64,000 nt of DNA from Carallia brachiata (taxonomy: Eukaryota; Streptophyta; Magnoliopsida; Malpighiales; Rhizophoraceae). Position 1 is the first letter of the stretch. Each line of letters opens with the position of its first letter. The stretch covers positions 1,855,870 to 1,919,869 of the forward strand of contig JADCRB010000028.1 of the NCBI GenBank assembly GCA_021464245.1, read 5' to 3'. Below are positions 1 through 11,449 of this stretch, in pieces. Under the pieces are notes generated by a model that saw only the letters and a list, made by a program, of their open reading frames with translations, made no database searches and was not told the origin of the DNA. Position numbers and translations under genes: made by a program.

Positions 1-510
1 GCAGCTAGGCAAATTAAAAATTATACAAACCAGGGAAAAAGGGACATGCAGTTCCAAGTTGGGGATAAGGTGTTGCTGAAAATTATTCCCCAAATTTGGA
101 AGAAGATCAACAGCCAGTGAGTGCATCGTGGGCAGTTTCCAAAGCATGACGGTCCCTTCACAATGGTGAAGAAAGTTGGTAATGTTGTATATAGGTTGCA
201 GCTCCTAGAAAGGTTGAAGGTGGATCCAACCATCCATGTGAGCTTCTTCAAGTCATTACACGATGAAGCAAGTAATGAGCCTTCAAGGAAACAAGCACGA
301 CGTGCTCCCCCCACAATCAGGATTGAGTTCCAGCGTTAAGTGGAGAGAATCCCAGACCATAGAATGCAGGGACAAAGTAAGAAGAACAAGTGAGTTGACT
401 ACTTGGTTAAGTGGAAAAATGTCCAAGACAGTGAGGCGAGCTGGGAAAGAGATGTGACTATATGGCAATTCGAGAAGCAGGTAGAAGATTACCTTTCTAC
501 CCTACAATGA
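1..510 (+). pseudogene. Integrase C-terminal domain plus chromodomain (element A pol end)
   Basis: One reading frame runs from base 1 to the stop at 508-510 and is interrupted by three in-frame stops (118-120, 337-339, 391-393). The first part contains FQVGDKVLLK and, after the first stop, the block HDGPFTMVKKVGNVVYRLQL, the SH3-like C-terminal DNA-binding region of gypsy integrases. The last part, VDYLVKWKNVQDSEASWE followed by a terminal helix, is a chromodomain, which in this family is thought to bring the integration complex to methylated-histone chromatin. The catalytic core lies outside the window. Because the frame is kept despite the stops, the damage is point mutation rather than indels. 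The product cannot be functional as it stands. Confidence 0.88.
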
Positions 511-540
511 GAACATTGGCTTCAACAGTTGGGGGTGGTT

Positions 541-1397
541 TGTTAGCTCCTTGAGCACTTGTCATGTGGGAGTTGGTGGCAGTTTGCACCAATTCTTAGC
601 ATGGGACTTTGGAGTGGCTAGGAACTCCTTGAGGCAAGGTAAAAGCTAAGAGGGTCAGCATAGGCACGGGTCGACATGTGGGTCGCAGTGTGGACCAAGG
701 CTTGGGTTGGACAAAGGATGCTGGGCTACATGTTCACGGACTCCATTAGATGGGATATAAGCTTAGGCCAAGTGGCCCAAAACACGAGACTGTGTCTTGG
801 CCAAGTCTGCATGGCACTGCATGGCATCAAGTCTTCTACGACATATGGAACATGGGAATGTGTGGGTGTGGCTTTATCTGGTTGGCCGAGCATCGGGATA
901 ATGCTCATCAAATCGTGCATGGCTAAGGATCATGGGTAGATAAGGCATATCGAGATCAAGTGATTGATGATCATGGGAGATAAGGCTTGTCAAGATCAAT
1001 TCATAGATAAGATCATGGGAAGATGAGGCTTACCGCCATGATAAAGATCGTCAGAAAATAATGTTTATCTGCAAGCCCTAGATAGCTGGGGGTGTCAACT
1101 ATATATAAACCCTATAGGTTTGTCTATTGTACTCAGTGAGGGAGGAATCACTCAAAAAGAATGAGTGACACACTGTTGAGAGTTTAGTGACAGTTCCTTT
1201 GTATTACTTTGAGTTAAGTAATAAAATTTTGGGGAAGGTTCCCGTATATGCTCTTGTGCCTCTTTTGAGTGTCTGAGTTGTGTGCCTACTTACGAAGTTC
1301 CATTGTGCAAACCTTGTGGGTGCAGTTGGCTAAGATTATGTGTGACTTAGTCCCATCACAAGGCAAAGTTTTGAGTGAGACAATTAGCCCTATGACA
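541..1397 (+). repeat. 3' LTR of element A (857 bp)
   Basis: The LTR starts TGTTAG directly after a G-rich polypurine-like tract and ends TATGACA, the usual TG...CA edges. U3 carries several tandem GATCATGGGTAGATAAGG-like blocks (about 930-1030). These are followed by a TATA box at 1102-1108 and a likely R/U5 region with the conserved ATCACTCAAAAAGAATGAGTG stretch near 1147 (imperfect inverted repeat). The same landmarks appear in the LTRs at 10150, 12515, 27776, 45711 and 60748. This copy seems full length compared with the 847-bp and 856-bp LTRs of C and C'. Confidence 0.88.
1102..1108 (+). promoter_or_regulatory. TATA box of the element A LTR
   Basis: TATATAA lies about 560 bp into the LTR, just downstream of the GATAAG-rich direct repeats and followed by CCCTAT. 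The equivalent position in element C reads TATTTATAG on the minus strand, and a similar motif occurs in E and F. The position fits the U3/R boundary of a Pol II LTR promoter. No transcript evidence is available. Confidence 0.55.
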
Positions 1398-2557
1398 CCA
1401 ACCAACGGAAGCTAGCAAAGCAAGCATGGGAGAGAGGCTGGTAAGGGAGGGGGCCAGAAGTGTGCTGCTCGTCTGGCCTGCAACGCGCGCACAGCGTCCT
1501 GGGAGGAACAGCGAGCACGTGCATTGTGCTGTCTGTCCGTCCAGTTGCGGGTTGGAGTGCACAACGCTCTCCCAATGGGCAACGCGTCTGTTTAGTAGTG
1601 CGTTGGAGTCGGCAAAGCGCACGCAACAAGCTGCTTGTCTGCCTAACAGTGCACTAGAGTGTGCACGTAGCAGCAAATTAGAGGGAACCACGCGCGTTCA
1701 GTGAGTTGTTCTTCTATTTAGTAACGTAGTGGATCGTGCGGCAGGTTGCTCATCGAGTGCCCAACATGGGACGTTAGCATGGGAGGCGAGCAAGGTTGGC
1801 TAGCAAGGGATGCTAGCGAGTAAGCACTCTAACTGTTGCGCTAGCAACATGCCCGACAATTGCATGGGGTGGCAGTGAAGAGGTTAGGTCCTACTCCTTT
1901 GACTAAAAAACATGATAGAGTTGTTGGTACCATGGACTAATTCCCTCGCATTGACTTGTTGACTCAGCAAGTGAGGTTATAGGAAGACCGGTCAAGGCAT
2001 TAGCCACCATAGAGGGCTTAGAAATGGCTAAAGAATATACTCGGAGGATGCTTGGCTCCACACAAGTTGCTGCTCACAAGCATGCTCCACACACGTTGCT
2101 GCCTGTAAGGGAGATAAAAGAAAAAAAGCTAGGAAGGGATGTTACCAAGAGAGGGAGACTAGCAGCGCGGTGGGGGTCACGCACCGTGCTACTCGTCAGG
2201 CAAGCAGTGTACACAAAAGGTTGCTCGGTGTGCTGCACATGTTGCTACCTTTAAAGAATGAAAGCAAGGAAAGCCAGAAAGGGAGTCCAATGATGGAGGG
2301 CGGCCAAGCAAGGGAGGCTAGCATGGCAAGCTTGGGATGGAGGCCAACCAAGGGTGGCTAGGAGGCAAGTTTGGGAGGGAGGCTAGCAAGGGAAGAGGGC
2401 TAGCGGCGTACTATTCGTCGGGCCTACAACGCGCTACATGCTGGTCATTTGGCCAACAACACGTTCGCAGTATACTAGAGGGAGCAGTGCCCGCACGACA
2501 AGCTACTCGTCTGCCCAGCAGCATGCTGGAGCAAGCGACGGGCTGCTGTACCTTCCT
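1398..2557 (+). repeat. Rep850 tandem array, block 1 (+)
   Basis: This block holds about one and a half monomers of the Rep850 family. A CpG-rich stretch (1440-1720) is followed by the core landmark TAAGCACTCTAACTGTTGCG near 1811, the CCTACTCCTTTGACTAAA region near 1890, and then GGGAGGCTAGCAAGG-type subrepeats from about 2290 to 2420. It abuts the element A LTR at 1397/1398 and is interrupted at 2558 by an AT-rich insert. Open frames here are low-complexity readings of the repeat and not genes. Confidence 0.8.
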
Positions 2558-3000
2558 TGTTAAGCTCAATCCTTATTTAGGAACTTTTAATGTGAATCCC
2601 ATTCTGATTCTAGGGTTCCTAAAGGCTATAAACACCTTGTTAAAGCTATAAATCCTATTTTGTAAACTTTGCTAGAGAATTATTGGGGAGGAATAAACTA
2701 TCCTCCTTGGTTCTTTTGAGAACTTTATGATTTCATCAAATTAGTCTTGTGGTGAATAGACCAGACTTATCATTCACATCTCAAATTGTTCTTGAGTGTG
2801 ATTTCTACCTTATCATCTTGTTATAACCATGTTCATATCTCGTATGGATATCAGGCGTTGATTGCGCTCATAACCTTGGTTATAGTCTCTATTATAGAGA
2901 ACAGATCTTGGTTCTCTTTGTTGAATCTGATTTAGCTTTCTCGGGTTTGTTAACAATACATGGATGTTGGGTTTCACCACTATAAGTGTGGTTCACATCA
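2558..3000 (+). repeat. Solo-LTR-like AT-rich insert
   Basis: A 443-bp AT-rich segment interrupts the GC-rich Rep850 array with sharp edges. It starts TGTTAAGC and ends TTCACATCA, giving TG...CA termini. It contains TATAAACACC near 2619 and reads like a copia-type LTR. No primer-binding site follows the CA edge and no coding sequence is attached, so a solo LTR is the simplest reading. The flanking five bases (TTCCT on the left, GGAGG on the right) do not form a target-site duplication, so the exact edges or the LTR call may be wrong. It does not resemble the copia element at 19574. Confidence 0.5.
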
Positions 3001-6000
3001 GGAGGCGAACCAAGGGAGGCTGGCAAGGCAAGCTTATGAGGGAGGCCAACCAAGGGAGGCTAGCAAGGAAAGCTAGGGAGGGAGGCTAGCAAGGGAGGGG
3101 GGGTAGCAGCGTGTTGCTTGTCGGGCCAGCAGCACGCAGTGTTCTGGAGGGAGCAGCGAGTGCGCCAGCATGTCGTGCGTCCACCCAATAGAGCACTGGA
3201 GGGCGTAGCGAGTGCACAACAGGTCACGCATTTGCCCAGCAGTGGGCTGGAAGGAGCAACGTAGGCACAACGCAATGCTCGTTTGCCAACCAGCGCGATG
3301 TAGCGCGCAGTGGGCTGTTAGTCAACTACCCAGCATGGGTGGTTAGTATAGGAGGCCAATAAGGTAGGCTAGGAAGGGATGTTAGCCGTGTAAGCACTAT
3401 AACTGTTGCACTGCACAACATGCTCAACAGTTTCATGGGGTGGCAGCGAAGGGGATGGGTCCTATTCCCTCGACCAAAGAGCAAAATAGAGTTGTTGACA
3501 CCTTGCACCAACTCTCTTACACCGACCCATTGAATCAGCATGCAAGGTTATGGGAGGATCATCCCAGGCATTGGCCCACTTAAAAACAGCTAAGGAATAG
3601 ACTTGGAGCATGCTTGGCTCTAAACAAGTTACTGGCCACAAGAATGCTCCGCACAGATTGCTGCTTGCAAGGGAGGTTGAAAAGGAAAGTTAGGAAAGGA
3701 TGAAAGCAAGGGATGGAGGCTAGTACCACATTGGGGTACGCGCTGTGTGTTATTTGTCATGGGCTGCTCGTCGTGCTGCATATGATGGTGCCTCTAAGGG
3801 AGGCTAGCAAGGCAAGCTAGGAAGGGGGGCCACCAAGGGATGGGGGCCAACCATGGGAGGTTAGCAGGGGAGAAAGGCCAACAAAGGGAGGCTAGCAAGG
3901 CAAGCTTAAAGGGGAGGACAACCAAGGGAGGCTAGCAAGGCAAGCTAAAGAGGGAGGCTAGCATGGGAGGGGGGCTAGCAGCGTCCTTCTCACAGGACCA
4001 GTGGTTGTCGGCCCAGTAGGGCACTAGAGCATACAGTGGGCTACTCTAGGGGAGGATAGCAAGCGAGGCTAGCAAGACAAGCTTAGGAGGGAGACCAACC
4101 AAGGGAGAGGGAGGCCTACCAAAGGAGGCTAGCAAGGCAAGCTTAGGAGGGAGGCCAACCAGGGGAGGCTAACAAGGCAAACTTGGGAGGGAGGCTAGCA
4201 AACGAGGGGGGCTAACAGCATGCTGCTCATCGAGCCAGCAGCACACAGCGCGCTGCCGTCTGGCTAGCACAGTGCGCAACATATTGGAGGGAACAATGAG
4301 CACGCGTAGTGCGCATCCAGCAAGCAACGTATCTGCTCGGTAGGGCACTGGAGGGAGCAGTGGGAGCGTAGCGAGCTCCTCATCGGCCCACCAGCAAGGC
4401 ACTAGAGTTCGCGGTGGGTGGCTCATCGAGTACCCAACATAAGAGGTTGGCATGGGAGGCTAGTAAGGTAGGCTAGCAAGGGATGTGTGCTGGGTAAGTG
4501 CTATAACCATTGCACCGCACAACATACTCAACAGTTACATGGGGCGACAGCAAAGAGGTTAGGTCCTAGCCCCTCAACCAAACAGCATCACAGAGTTGTT
4601 GGCACATTGCACCAACTCCGTTGCACTGACCCATTGAATTAGCAATCGAAGTTATGGGAACATCAGCCAAGGCATTGGCCACCAAGAGGGTTTATAAATG
4701 GCTAAGGAATCGACTTGGAGTATGCATGGCTCCGCACGAGTTGTTGCTCACAAGCATGCTTCACACACATTGCTACCTGCAAGCGAGGTTAAAAAGGAAA
4801 GATAAGAAGGGATGCAAGCAAGGGAAGGAGGTTAACAATCTGCTGGGGCGTTCGTTGCGCGTTGCTCATCATGGGCTGCTCATCGTGTTGCACATGTTGG
4901 TGCCTCTAAGGGAAGTTAGCAAAGCTAGCAAGGAAAGTGGGGCCAAGAAGGGACATGCGCCAACCATGGGAGATTAGCAAAGGAGGGAGTCCAACTAAGG
5001 GAGGTTGGCAAGGCAAGCTTAGGGGCGAGGCCAATCAAAGGAGGCTAGCAAAGCAAGCTAGGGAAGCAGGCCAGCAAAAGAGGGGGGCTAGTAGCGTGCT
5101 ACTTGTCTGGCTAGCAGCGAATAGCGAGTTGCTCGTCCGGCTAGTAATGCGAGGAAAGTGCTGGAGGGAACAGTGAACCCACGCAGTGCGCACCCAGAGG
5201 GCAGCGCGTCCATGTAGTGTGTACATGATGTTTGTCAGCCTAGTAGGGCACTGGAGCATGCGGCGGGCTACTCATTGAGCGCCCAGCATGGGATGTTAGC
5301 AGAAGAGGCCTACGAGGAAGGCTAGCATTAGATGTTGGCTGGGCAAGCACTACAACTGTGGTGCCGCGCAATATGCTCAACAGTTACGTGGGGTGATAGC
5401 AAAGAAGTTAGGTCCTAGTCTCTCGACTGAAGAGCATGAAACAGTTGTTGGCATGTTGCACTAACACCCCTGCATCGACCTGTTGAATCAACAAGCAAGT
5501 TTATGGGAAGATCAACCAAGGCATTGGCCACCAAATAAGGCTTAAAAACGTCTAAGGAATAGGCTTGAAGCATGCTTGGCTCTGCACAAGTTACTGTCTG
5601 CATGCATGCTCTGCACTCCTTGTTGCCCGCAAGGGAGGTTAAAATGGAAAGCTACGAAGGGATGTGACCAAGGAAAGGAGGCTAGCAGAGCAGTTGGGAG
5701 CAAGTAGCATGCTACTCGTTAGGCCAGTAGCGCGTACAGTGGGCTGCCCATCATGCTGTACATGTTCTTGCCTCTAGGGGAGGATAGCAAGGCAAGCTAG
5801 GAGGGGAGGATAGTAGGCAAACCAAGGGAGGTTAGCAAGGGAAACTTGGGAGGGAGGCTAGCAAGGGAGGTAGGCTAGCAAAGTGCTGCTCATCAAGCCA
5901 ACAGCACGCAACGTGCTGCTTGTCTTGAGAGCATTGCATACACAGCGTGTAGGAGGGAGTAGTGAGCATGCATAGTGGGTTGTGCATTTGTCCAGCAGCT

Positions 6001-9000
6001 CATTAGAGCACACAGTGTGTTCCCAGAGGGGCAGTGTGTTCACCCAGCAAGGCGCTAAAGGGAGCATCGCGTGCATAGTGAGCTGCTTGTCTGCCAAGCA
6101 GTGTACTTGAGTGAGCAACGAGCTGCTCATAGAGTGTGCAACATGGGAGGTTAGCATGGGAGGCCAGTAAGGTAGGCTAGTAAGGGATGCCTGCCGAATA
6201 AGCACTCTAACCATTGTGCTGCGCAACAAGCTTGATAGTTGCGTGGGTTGGCAGCGAAGAGGTTAAGTCCTAGTCCCTTTGCAAAAGAGCATGATCTTGC
6301 TATTGGCACCTTGGACCAACTCCCTTGCACTGACCCATTGAATCAGAGATATGCCAAGGCATTGGCCACTGAAGAGGGCTAAAAAATGGTTAAGGAATAT
6401 ACTTGGAGCATGCTTGGCCCTGCACAAGTTGTTGCCTGCAAGCATGCCTTACACACATTGCTGCCCGCAAGGGAGGTTAAAATGGAAAGCTAGGAAGGGA
6501 TACGAGCAAGGGTGAGAGGCTAACAGCGCGCTTGGGCACTCGCAGCGTGCTGCTCGTCGGGCCAGGAGAATGCGCAGCAGATTGCTTGTCGTGTTGCACA
6601 TATTGGGACCTCTAAGGGAGGCAACTAAAGCAAGCTAGGAAGGGAGGCCAGTAAGGAAGGGGGGCCAACCAGGGGTGGTTACCAAGGGAGCGAGACCAAC
6701 CAAGGGAGGCTAGGATGGCAAGATTGGGAGGAAGGCTAGTAATGCAGGGGGGCTAGCAGCGTGCCGCTCGTCCGGCTAGCAGTGTCCAGTGTGTTGCTCA
6801 TCGGGCAAGCAATGCGCTTGCATCGTGCTGGAGGGAGTAGCGAGCGAGGACAGGGTGCTGTGAATTCCCCTAGCAGCTCGCTGGAGGAAGTAGCGCACGC
6901 AACGAGCTGCTCTTCTTCCCAATAGCATGCTGGATCACATGGTAGGCTGCTCATCGAGTGCTCAGCATGGAATGTTAGTGTGGGAGGCTAGTAAGGGTGG
7001 CTAGAAAGGGATGTTAGCTGGGTAAGCACTTGAACCGTTGCACCGCACAACACACTCAACTGTTGTATGGGGTGGTAGCGAAGACGTTAGTTCTTAGTCC
7101 CTCGACCAAAGAGCATGATAGAGTTCTTGGCACCTTCCACCAACTCCTTTGCACTGACCCATTGAATCAGCAAGCGAGATTATGGGAAGATTAGCCAAGG
7201 CAGTGGCCACAAATGAGGGTTTAAAAACAGCTAAGGAATAGACTTGGAGCATGCTTGGCTTTGCACAAGTTGCTACCTACAAGCATGCTCTGCAAACGTT
7301 GCTGCTTGCAAGGGATGTTAAAAAGAAAAGCTAGGAAGGGATGAAAGCAAGGGAAAGAGGCTAGCAGCGCGCAGAGGCGTGCGAAGTGAGTTGCTCATCA
7401 GGCTAGCAGTGCATGCAGCGGCTGCTCGTCACACTACACAAGTTGGTGCCTTTAAGGAAGGTTAGCAAGGAAAGCTAAGAATGGAGGCCTGCAAGGGATG
7501 GGGGCCAAGCAAAGGAGGTTAGCAAGGGAGGGAGGCCAACCAAGGGAGGCTTGCAAGGCAAACTTGGTAGGGAGGCTAGCAAGGGAGGGGGCTAGCGACA
7601 TGCTGCTCCTTAGGCTAATGGCGCGCAACATACTGCTTGTCTGGCTAGCAACGCGCGCCTAGTGTGTTGGAGGGAATAGCGTACCCACGCAACATGCTAC
7701 TCGTCTTCCCAGCAGCGTGCTGGAGCACGTGGCAGGCCGCTCATTTAGTGCCCAACATGGGAGATTAGCATGGAAGGCCAGTACCGTATGGTAGAAAGGG
7801 ATGTTAGCCGGGTAAGCACTCCAAACATTGTGCAACCAAACATGCTCGACAATTGCCTAAAATGGCAACGAAAAGGGTAGGCCCTAGTCCTCGACCAAAG
7901 AACATGATAGAGTTGTTAGCACCTTCCATCAACTCCCTTCCTCCGACCCGTTGACTCAGCAAGCAAGGCTATAAGAAGATCGGCCAAGGCATTGGCCACC
8001 AAAGAGGACTTAAAAACGGCTAATGGATTGACGTGGTGGATACTTGGCTCCGCACAAGTTGCTGCTTGAAAGATGCTCCACACACGTTGTTGCCCGTGAG
8101 GGATGTCAAAAAGGAGTGCCACAAAGGGATGCGAGCAGAGAAGGGAGGCTAGTGGCGCAGTGGGGCATGCTCAACGTGCTGCTTGTTGGGCCATCAGCAC
8201 ACGCAGCAGGCTACTCATCGTGTTGCACATATTGGTGCCTGTATGGGAGGAAAGCAAGGCAAGCTGGGAAAGGAAGCTAGCAAGGGAGGGGAGCCAACCA
8301 AGGGAGGTTAGCAAGGGAGGGAGACCAACCATGGGAGGCTAGCAGGACAGACAAGCTTAAGAGGGAGGCCAACCAAGGGAGGCTAGTGAGGGAGAGGGGC
8401 TAACAGCGTGTTGCGTGTTGGGCCAACAGTGTGCAGCGTGCTGCTCGTCTGGCTAGCAACATGTACACAACTTGCTAGAGGGAGCAGCGAGGGTGCTATG
8501 TGTCTGCCCATCCGCACTCTAGAGGGATTTACGCACGTACAGCAAGCTGCTCGTTTGCTCAGCAGTGCGCTAGAGCGCGTAGAGGGCTACCCATCGAGCG
8601 CACAACATGGGAAGTTAGCATGGGAGGCAAGTAAAGTAGGCTAGTAAGGGATGTTAGTCGGGTAAGCACACTAACCGTTACACCGCACAACATGATTGAC
8701 AGTTACGTGGGGTGGCAATGAAGAGGTTAGATCCTAGTCCCTCAACCAAAGAGTAACATAGAGTAGTTGGCACCTTACATCAACTCCCTTGCACCGATCC
8801 GTTGAATCAACAAGCAAGCTTTTTAGAAGATTGGCCAAGGAATTGGCCAGCAAAAAGGGCTTAAAACTGCTAAAGAAAAGACTTGGAGCATGCTTGGCTC
8901 TACACAAGTTGCTACTCGCAAGCATGCTCTGCACACATTGCTACCTGCAACGAAGGTTGAAAAAGAAAGCAAGGAAGGGATACGAGTAAGAAAGGGAGGC

Positions 9001-10149
9001 TAGCAGTGTGCTGGGGGGCGCGCACCGTACTGCTATTTGGGCCAGCAGCAGACGCAGCGAGTTGCTCTTTGTGCTGCACATGTTGGTTCCTCAATGGGAG
9101 GTTAATGAGGCAAGCTAACAAGGGAGACCAATAAGGGAGGGGGGCCAACTAAGGGAGGTTAGCTAGGAAGGAAGGCCAGCCAAGGGGGCTAGAAAGGGAA
9201 GCTTGGGAGAAAGGCCAAACAAGGGAGGCTAGCAATGAAAGGGGGCTAGTAGCGTGCTACTCGTTGGGCCAACATCGTATAGCATGCTGCTCATCAGGCT
9301 AGAAACGCATTTGAGGGAGCAGCGAGCACGTGCAGTGCACTGTGAGTCTGCCCAATAGTGCACTGGAGTGCGTGGTGGCTGCTTATCAAGTGCCCAGCAT
9401 GGGAGCCAGTAAGGTAGGCTAGCAAGTGATGTTAGCTAGGTCAGCACTCTAACAGCTACGCCGTACAACATGTTGAAAATAGCATAGGGTGGTAGCGAAG
9501 AGGTTAGTTCCTAGTTGCTCGACCAAAGGGCGTGATAGAGTTGTTGGCACTTTGTGTCAACTCCTTTCCACCGATCCATTGACTCAGGAAGCAAGGTTAT
9601 GGGAAGATAGGCCCAGGCACTAGCCACCAAATAGGGCTTAAAAATGGCCAAGGAGTAGACTTGGAGCATGCTTCGGTCCACACAAGTTGCTGCCCATAAG
9701 TTGGCTTCAAACACATTGCTGCTTGCAAGGGAGGTTAATAAAGAAAGCTAGGAAGGGATACCAACAAGCAAGGGAGGCTAGCAGCACGCTGGTCCATTCG
9801 CAGCGTGTTGCTTGTCGGGCCAGCAGTGCTTGCAGCGGGCTGCTCATCGTGCTGTACATGTTGGTGCTTTTAAGGGAGGTTAGCAAGTAAAGCTAGGAAG
9901 GGAGGCCAACAAGGGAGGGTGGCCAACCAAGGGAGGTTAGCAAAGAAGGGGGACCAACCAAAGGAGGCTAGCAAGGCAAGCTTGGGAGGGAGGCTAGCAA
10001 AGGAGGGGCGCTAGCAACGTGCTAGATGGAGCAGCGAGCGCGCGCTCGGCAAGCACTAGAGGGAGCAGCGTGCAGCCTGCCCAGCAGCCCATTGGAGCGC
10101 GCAGCGGGCTGTGCATCGAGTGCCTAACATGGGACGTTTGCATGGGAGG
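3001..10149 (+). repeat. Rep850 tandem array, block 2 (+), largest block
   Basis: Eight monomers can be counted by the core landmark (T)AAGCACTCTAACCGTTGCA at about 3391, 4495, 5344, 6199, 7023, 7813, 8663 and 9441. The spacings are about 1104, 849, 855, 824, 790, 850 and 778 bp. After the landmark each core continues through GACAGTTGCATGGGGTGGCA, GGTCCTAGTCCCTCGACCAA, CCAACTCCCTTGCACCGACC and GGCTTAAAAATGGCTAAGGA. Next come the GGGAGGCTAGCAAGGCAAGC subrepeats, then CpG-rich GTGCTGCTCGTCGGGCCAGC blocks. Monomers are clearly diverged, with many C/T and G/A differences at CpG positions as expected after cytosine methylation. The longer first interval comes from extra subrepeats at 3900-4200. 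No gene is supported. Confidence 0.88.
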
Positions 10150-10866
10150 TGTAATAGTGCTAAATTTTCTCCCTCAAAATTTCGCATTCTAATGACATTT
10201 AGTCTCAGCGAACCTCACACACAAGGATTTGCACAATGAACTTTGTAAACACAACTCACACACTCAAGAAAGGCATAAGAGCATGTAGGAACCTTTCCCA
10301 ATGTTTATTACTTGTCGCAGAGCAATACATAGGAACAAGGCCAAATGAATTCTCGACAACGTTTCACTCTTTCTCTTTGAGTGATTCCTTTCTTATTGAG
10401 CACAAATGACAAATCCTAAGGGTCTATATAAAATTGACACCTCCAAACATCTAGGGTTTGAAGATAACCATTATCTCCTCATGATCTCTATCATGGCATA
10501 ATAGCCCTTATCTGCCCACGATCTTTTCCACGGCTTGATCCTGATAAGCCTTATCTTCCGATGAGCCATGCACAATCTGATGAGCATTATGTTGAAGTGG
10601 GACGAACAGAATGGAGCCACACTCGCACGTCCCCATGTTCCACACGTCATAGGACACTCGTTGCCATGAAATGCCATGTAGAGCTGGCCAAGACCTCATC
10701 TCGTCTTTGGGCCTTTTGGCCCAAGCCCATGGCCCATTTGATGGAGCCCACGAACATGTAGTCTAGCATCCTTTGTCTCGCCCAAGCCTTGGTCCAAAGT
10801 CCCATGCAAAGGAATTGGCACAAGGTACTGCCAACTCCTGCATGCCTAGCATTTAAGGGACTAACA
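10150..10866 (-). repeat. 3' LTR of element B (717 bp)
   Basis: In element orientation the LTR runs from TGTTAGTCCC (10866) to CTATTACA (10150). It is about 140 bp shorter than the LTRs of A, C and C' because part of the U3 start region is missing (the bases between TTGGACC and the CACTCCTTGAGGC stretch seen elsewhere). It retains the GATAAG-rich direct repeats near 10510-10560, a TATA-like TATATAAAA near 10420-10430 (minus strand) and the R region. Confidence 0.82.
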
Positions 10867-10899
10867 AAACACCCCCACCTGTAGAAGCCAATGTCCTCA

Positions 10900-11449
10900 T
10901 TGGTAGGGTAGATAGGTAGCTTTCCACCTGCTTCTCGATCTGCCATAAAGCCACATCTCTTTCCCAGGTTGCGTCACTGTCTAGGGCATTCTTCTACTTC
11001 ATCAACTTCTCAACCTGCCTGTTCTTCTTACTTTGCCCATGCATTCAGTGGTCCAGGATTCTTTCCATTTCACACTGGAACTCAGTCCTGATTGTGGGGA
11101 GAGCACGACGTGCCTATTTTCTTGGAGGTTCATCGCCTGCCTCCTCGTCGAAGGGCTTCAATAAACTCATGTGGAAGGTTGGACACACCTTCAAGCTTTC
11201 CAAGAGTTGCAACCTATATGTAACATTTCCAACTCTTTCAGCCATTGTGAAGGGACCGTCATACTTTGGAATCAGCCCACGATGCACTGACTTCCTATTA
11301 ATCTTCTTTCAAATCTAGGGAGCAGGTTTCGGTAACACCTTGCCTCCAGCATGGAAATCCAAGTCCCTCTGTCCTTTATCAACATACTTTCTCATCCACT
11401 TGGCTATCTTGTTCAAGCTATCCTTGGTGTCCTCGTGTCACTGGCAATG
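10900..11449 (-). pseudogene. Integrase C-terminal domain and chromodomain (element B)
   Basis: The minus-strand reading contains the blocks KWMRKYVDKGQRDLDFHAGG, DGPFTMAERVGNVTYRLQLL, the FHMSLLKPFDEEAGDEPPRK linker and a chromodomain with a SEATWE-like end (near 10950-11030). These match the element A tail and the second copy at 47691. The catalytic DDE core is absent, cut off where Rep850 begins. The chromodomain survives here, although the inverted copy B' has lost it by deletion. Confidence 0.8.

Larger units (their letters stand above)
1..1397 (+). mobile_element. Gypsy chromovirus element A, 3' end (integrase tail, chromodomain, 3' LTR)
   Basis: This is the right-hand end of a Ty3/gypsy element whose remaining part lies left of the window. 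In order it carries the integrase C-terminal domain, a chromodomain, a G-rich polypurine-like tract (GTTGGGGGTGGTT, ending at 540) and a 3' LTR running TGTTAG...TATGACA. The same order and sequence type recur in elements B, C, E and F. Directly after the LTR the sequence becomes the Rep850 array (CCAACCAACGG...). No target-site duplication can be checked because the 5' end is outside the window. Assignment to the chromovirus branch rests on the chromodomain; the sub-lineage (Tekay, Reina, Galadriel or CRM) is not resolved. Confidence 0.9.
10150..11449 (-). mobile_element. Gypsy chromovirus element B, 3' end only
   Basis: On the minus strand this holds the integrase C-terminal domain (from 11449), a chromodomain, a polypurine-like tract and an LTR ending at 10150. 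The remaining pol, gag and 5' LTR are missing. At 11449/11450 the integrase reading passes straight into Rep850 sequence (CTGCTTGTCTGGCCAGCAAC). It has the same truncated form as element A and is duplicated as B' at 47665-48778. The left flank is CATGGGAGG, a Rep850 motif. Confidence 0.88.

Noticed and set aside
1356..1704. Overlapping open frames of 60-130 codons on both strands throughout the Rep850 arrays
   Set aside because: They are CpG-rich, low-complexity readings of the repeat, present on both strands at once, with no domain and no conservation of frame between monomers.
3001..10149. CRISPR-like array
   Set aside because: Units are 0.8-0.9 kb with diverged subrepeats and no unique short spacers, and the sequence is plainly plant nuclear DNA.
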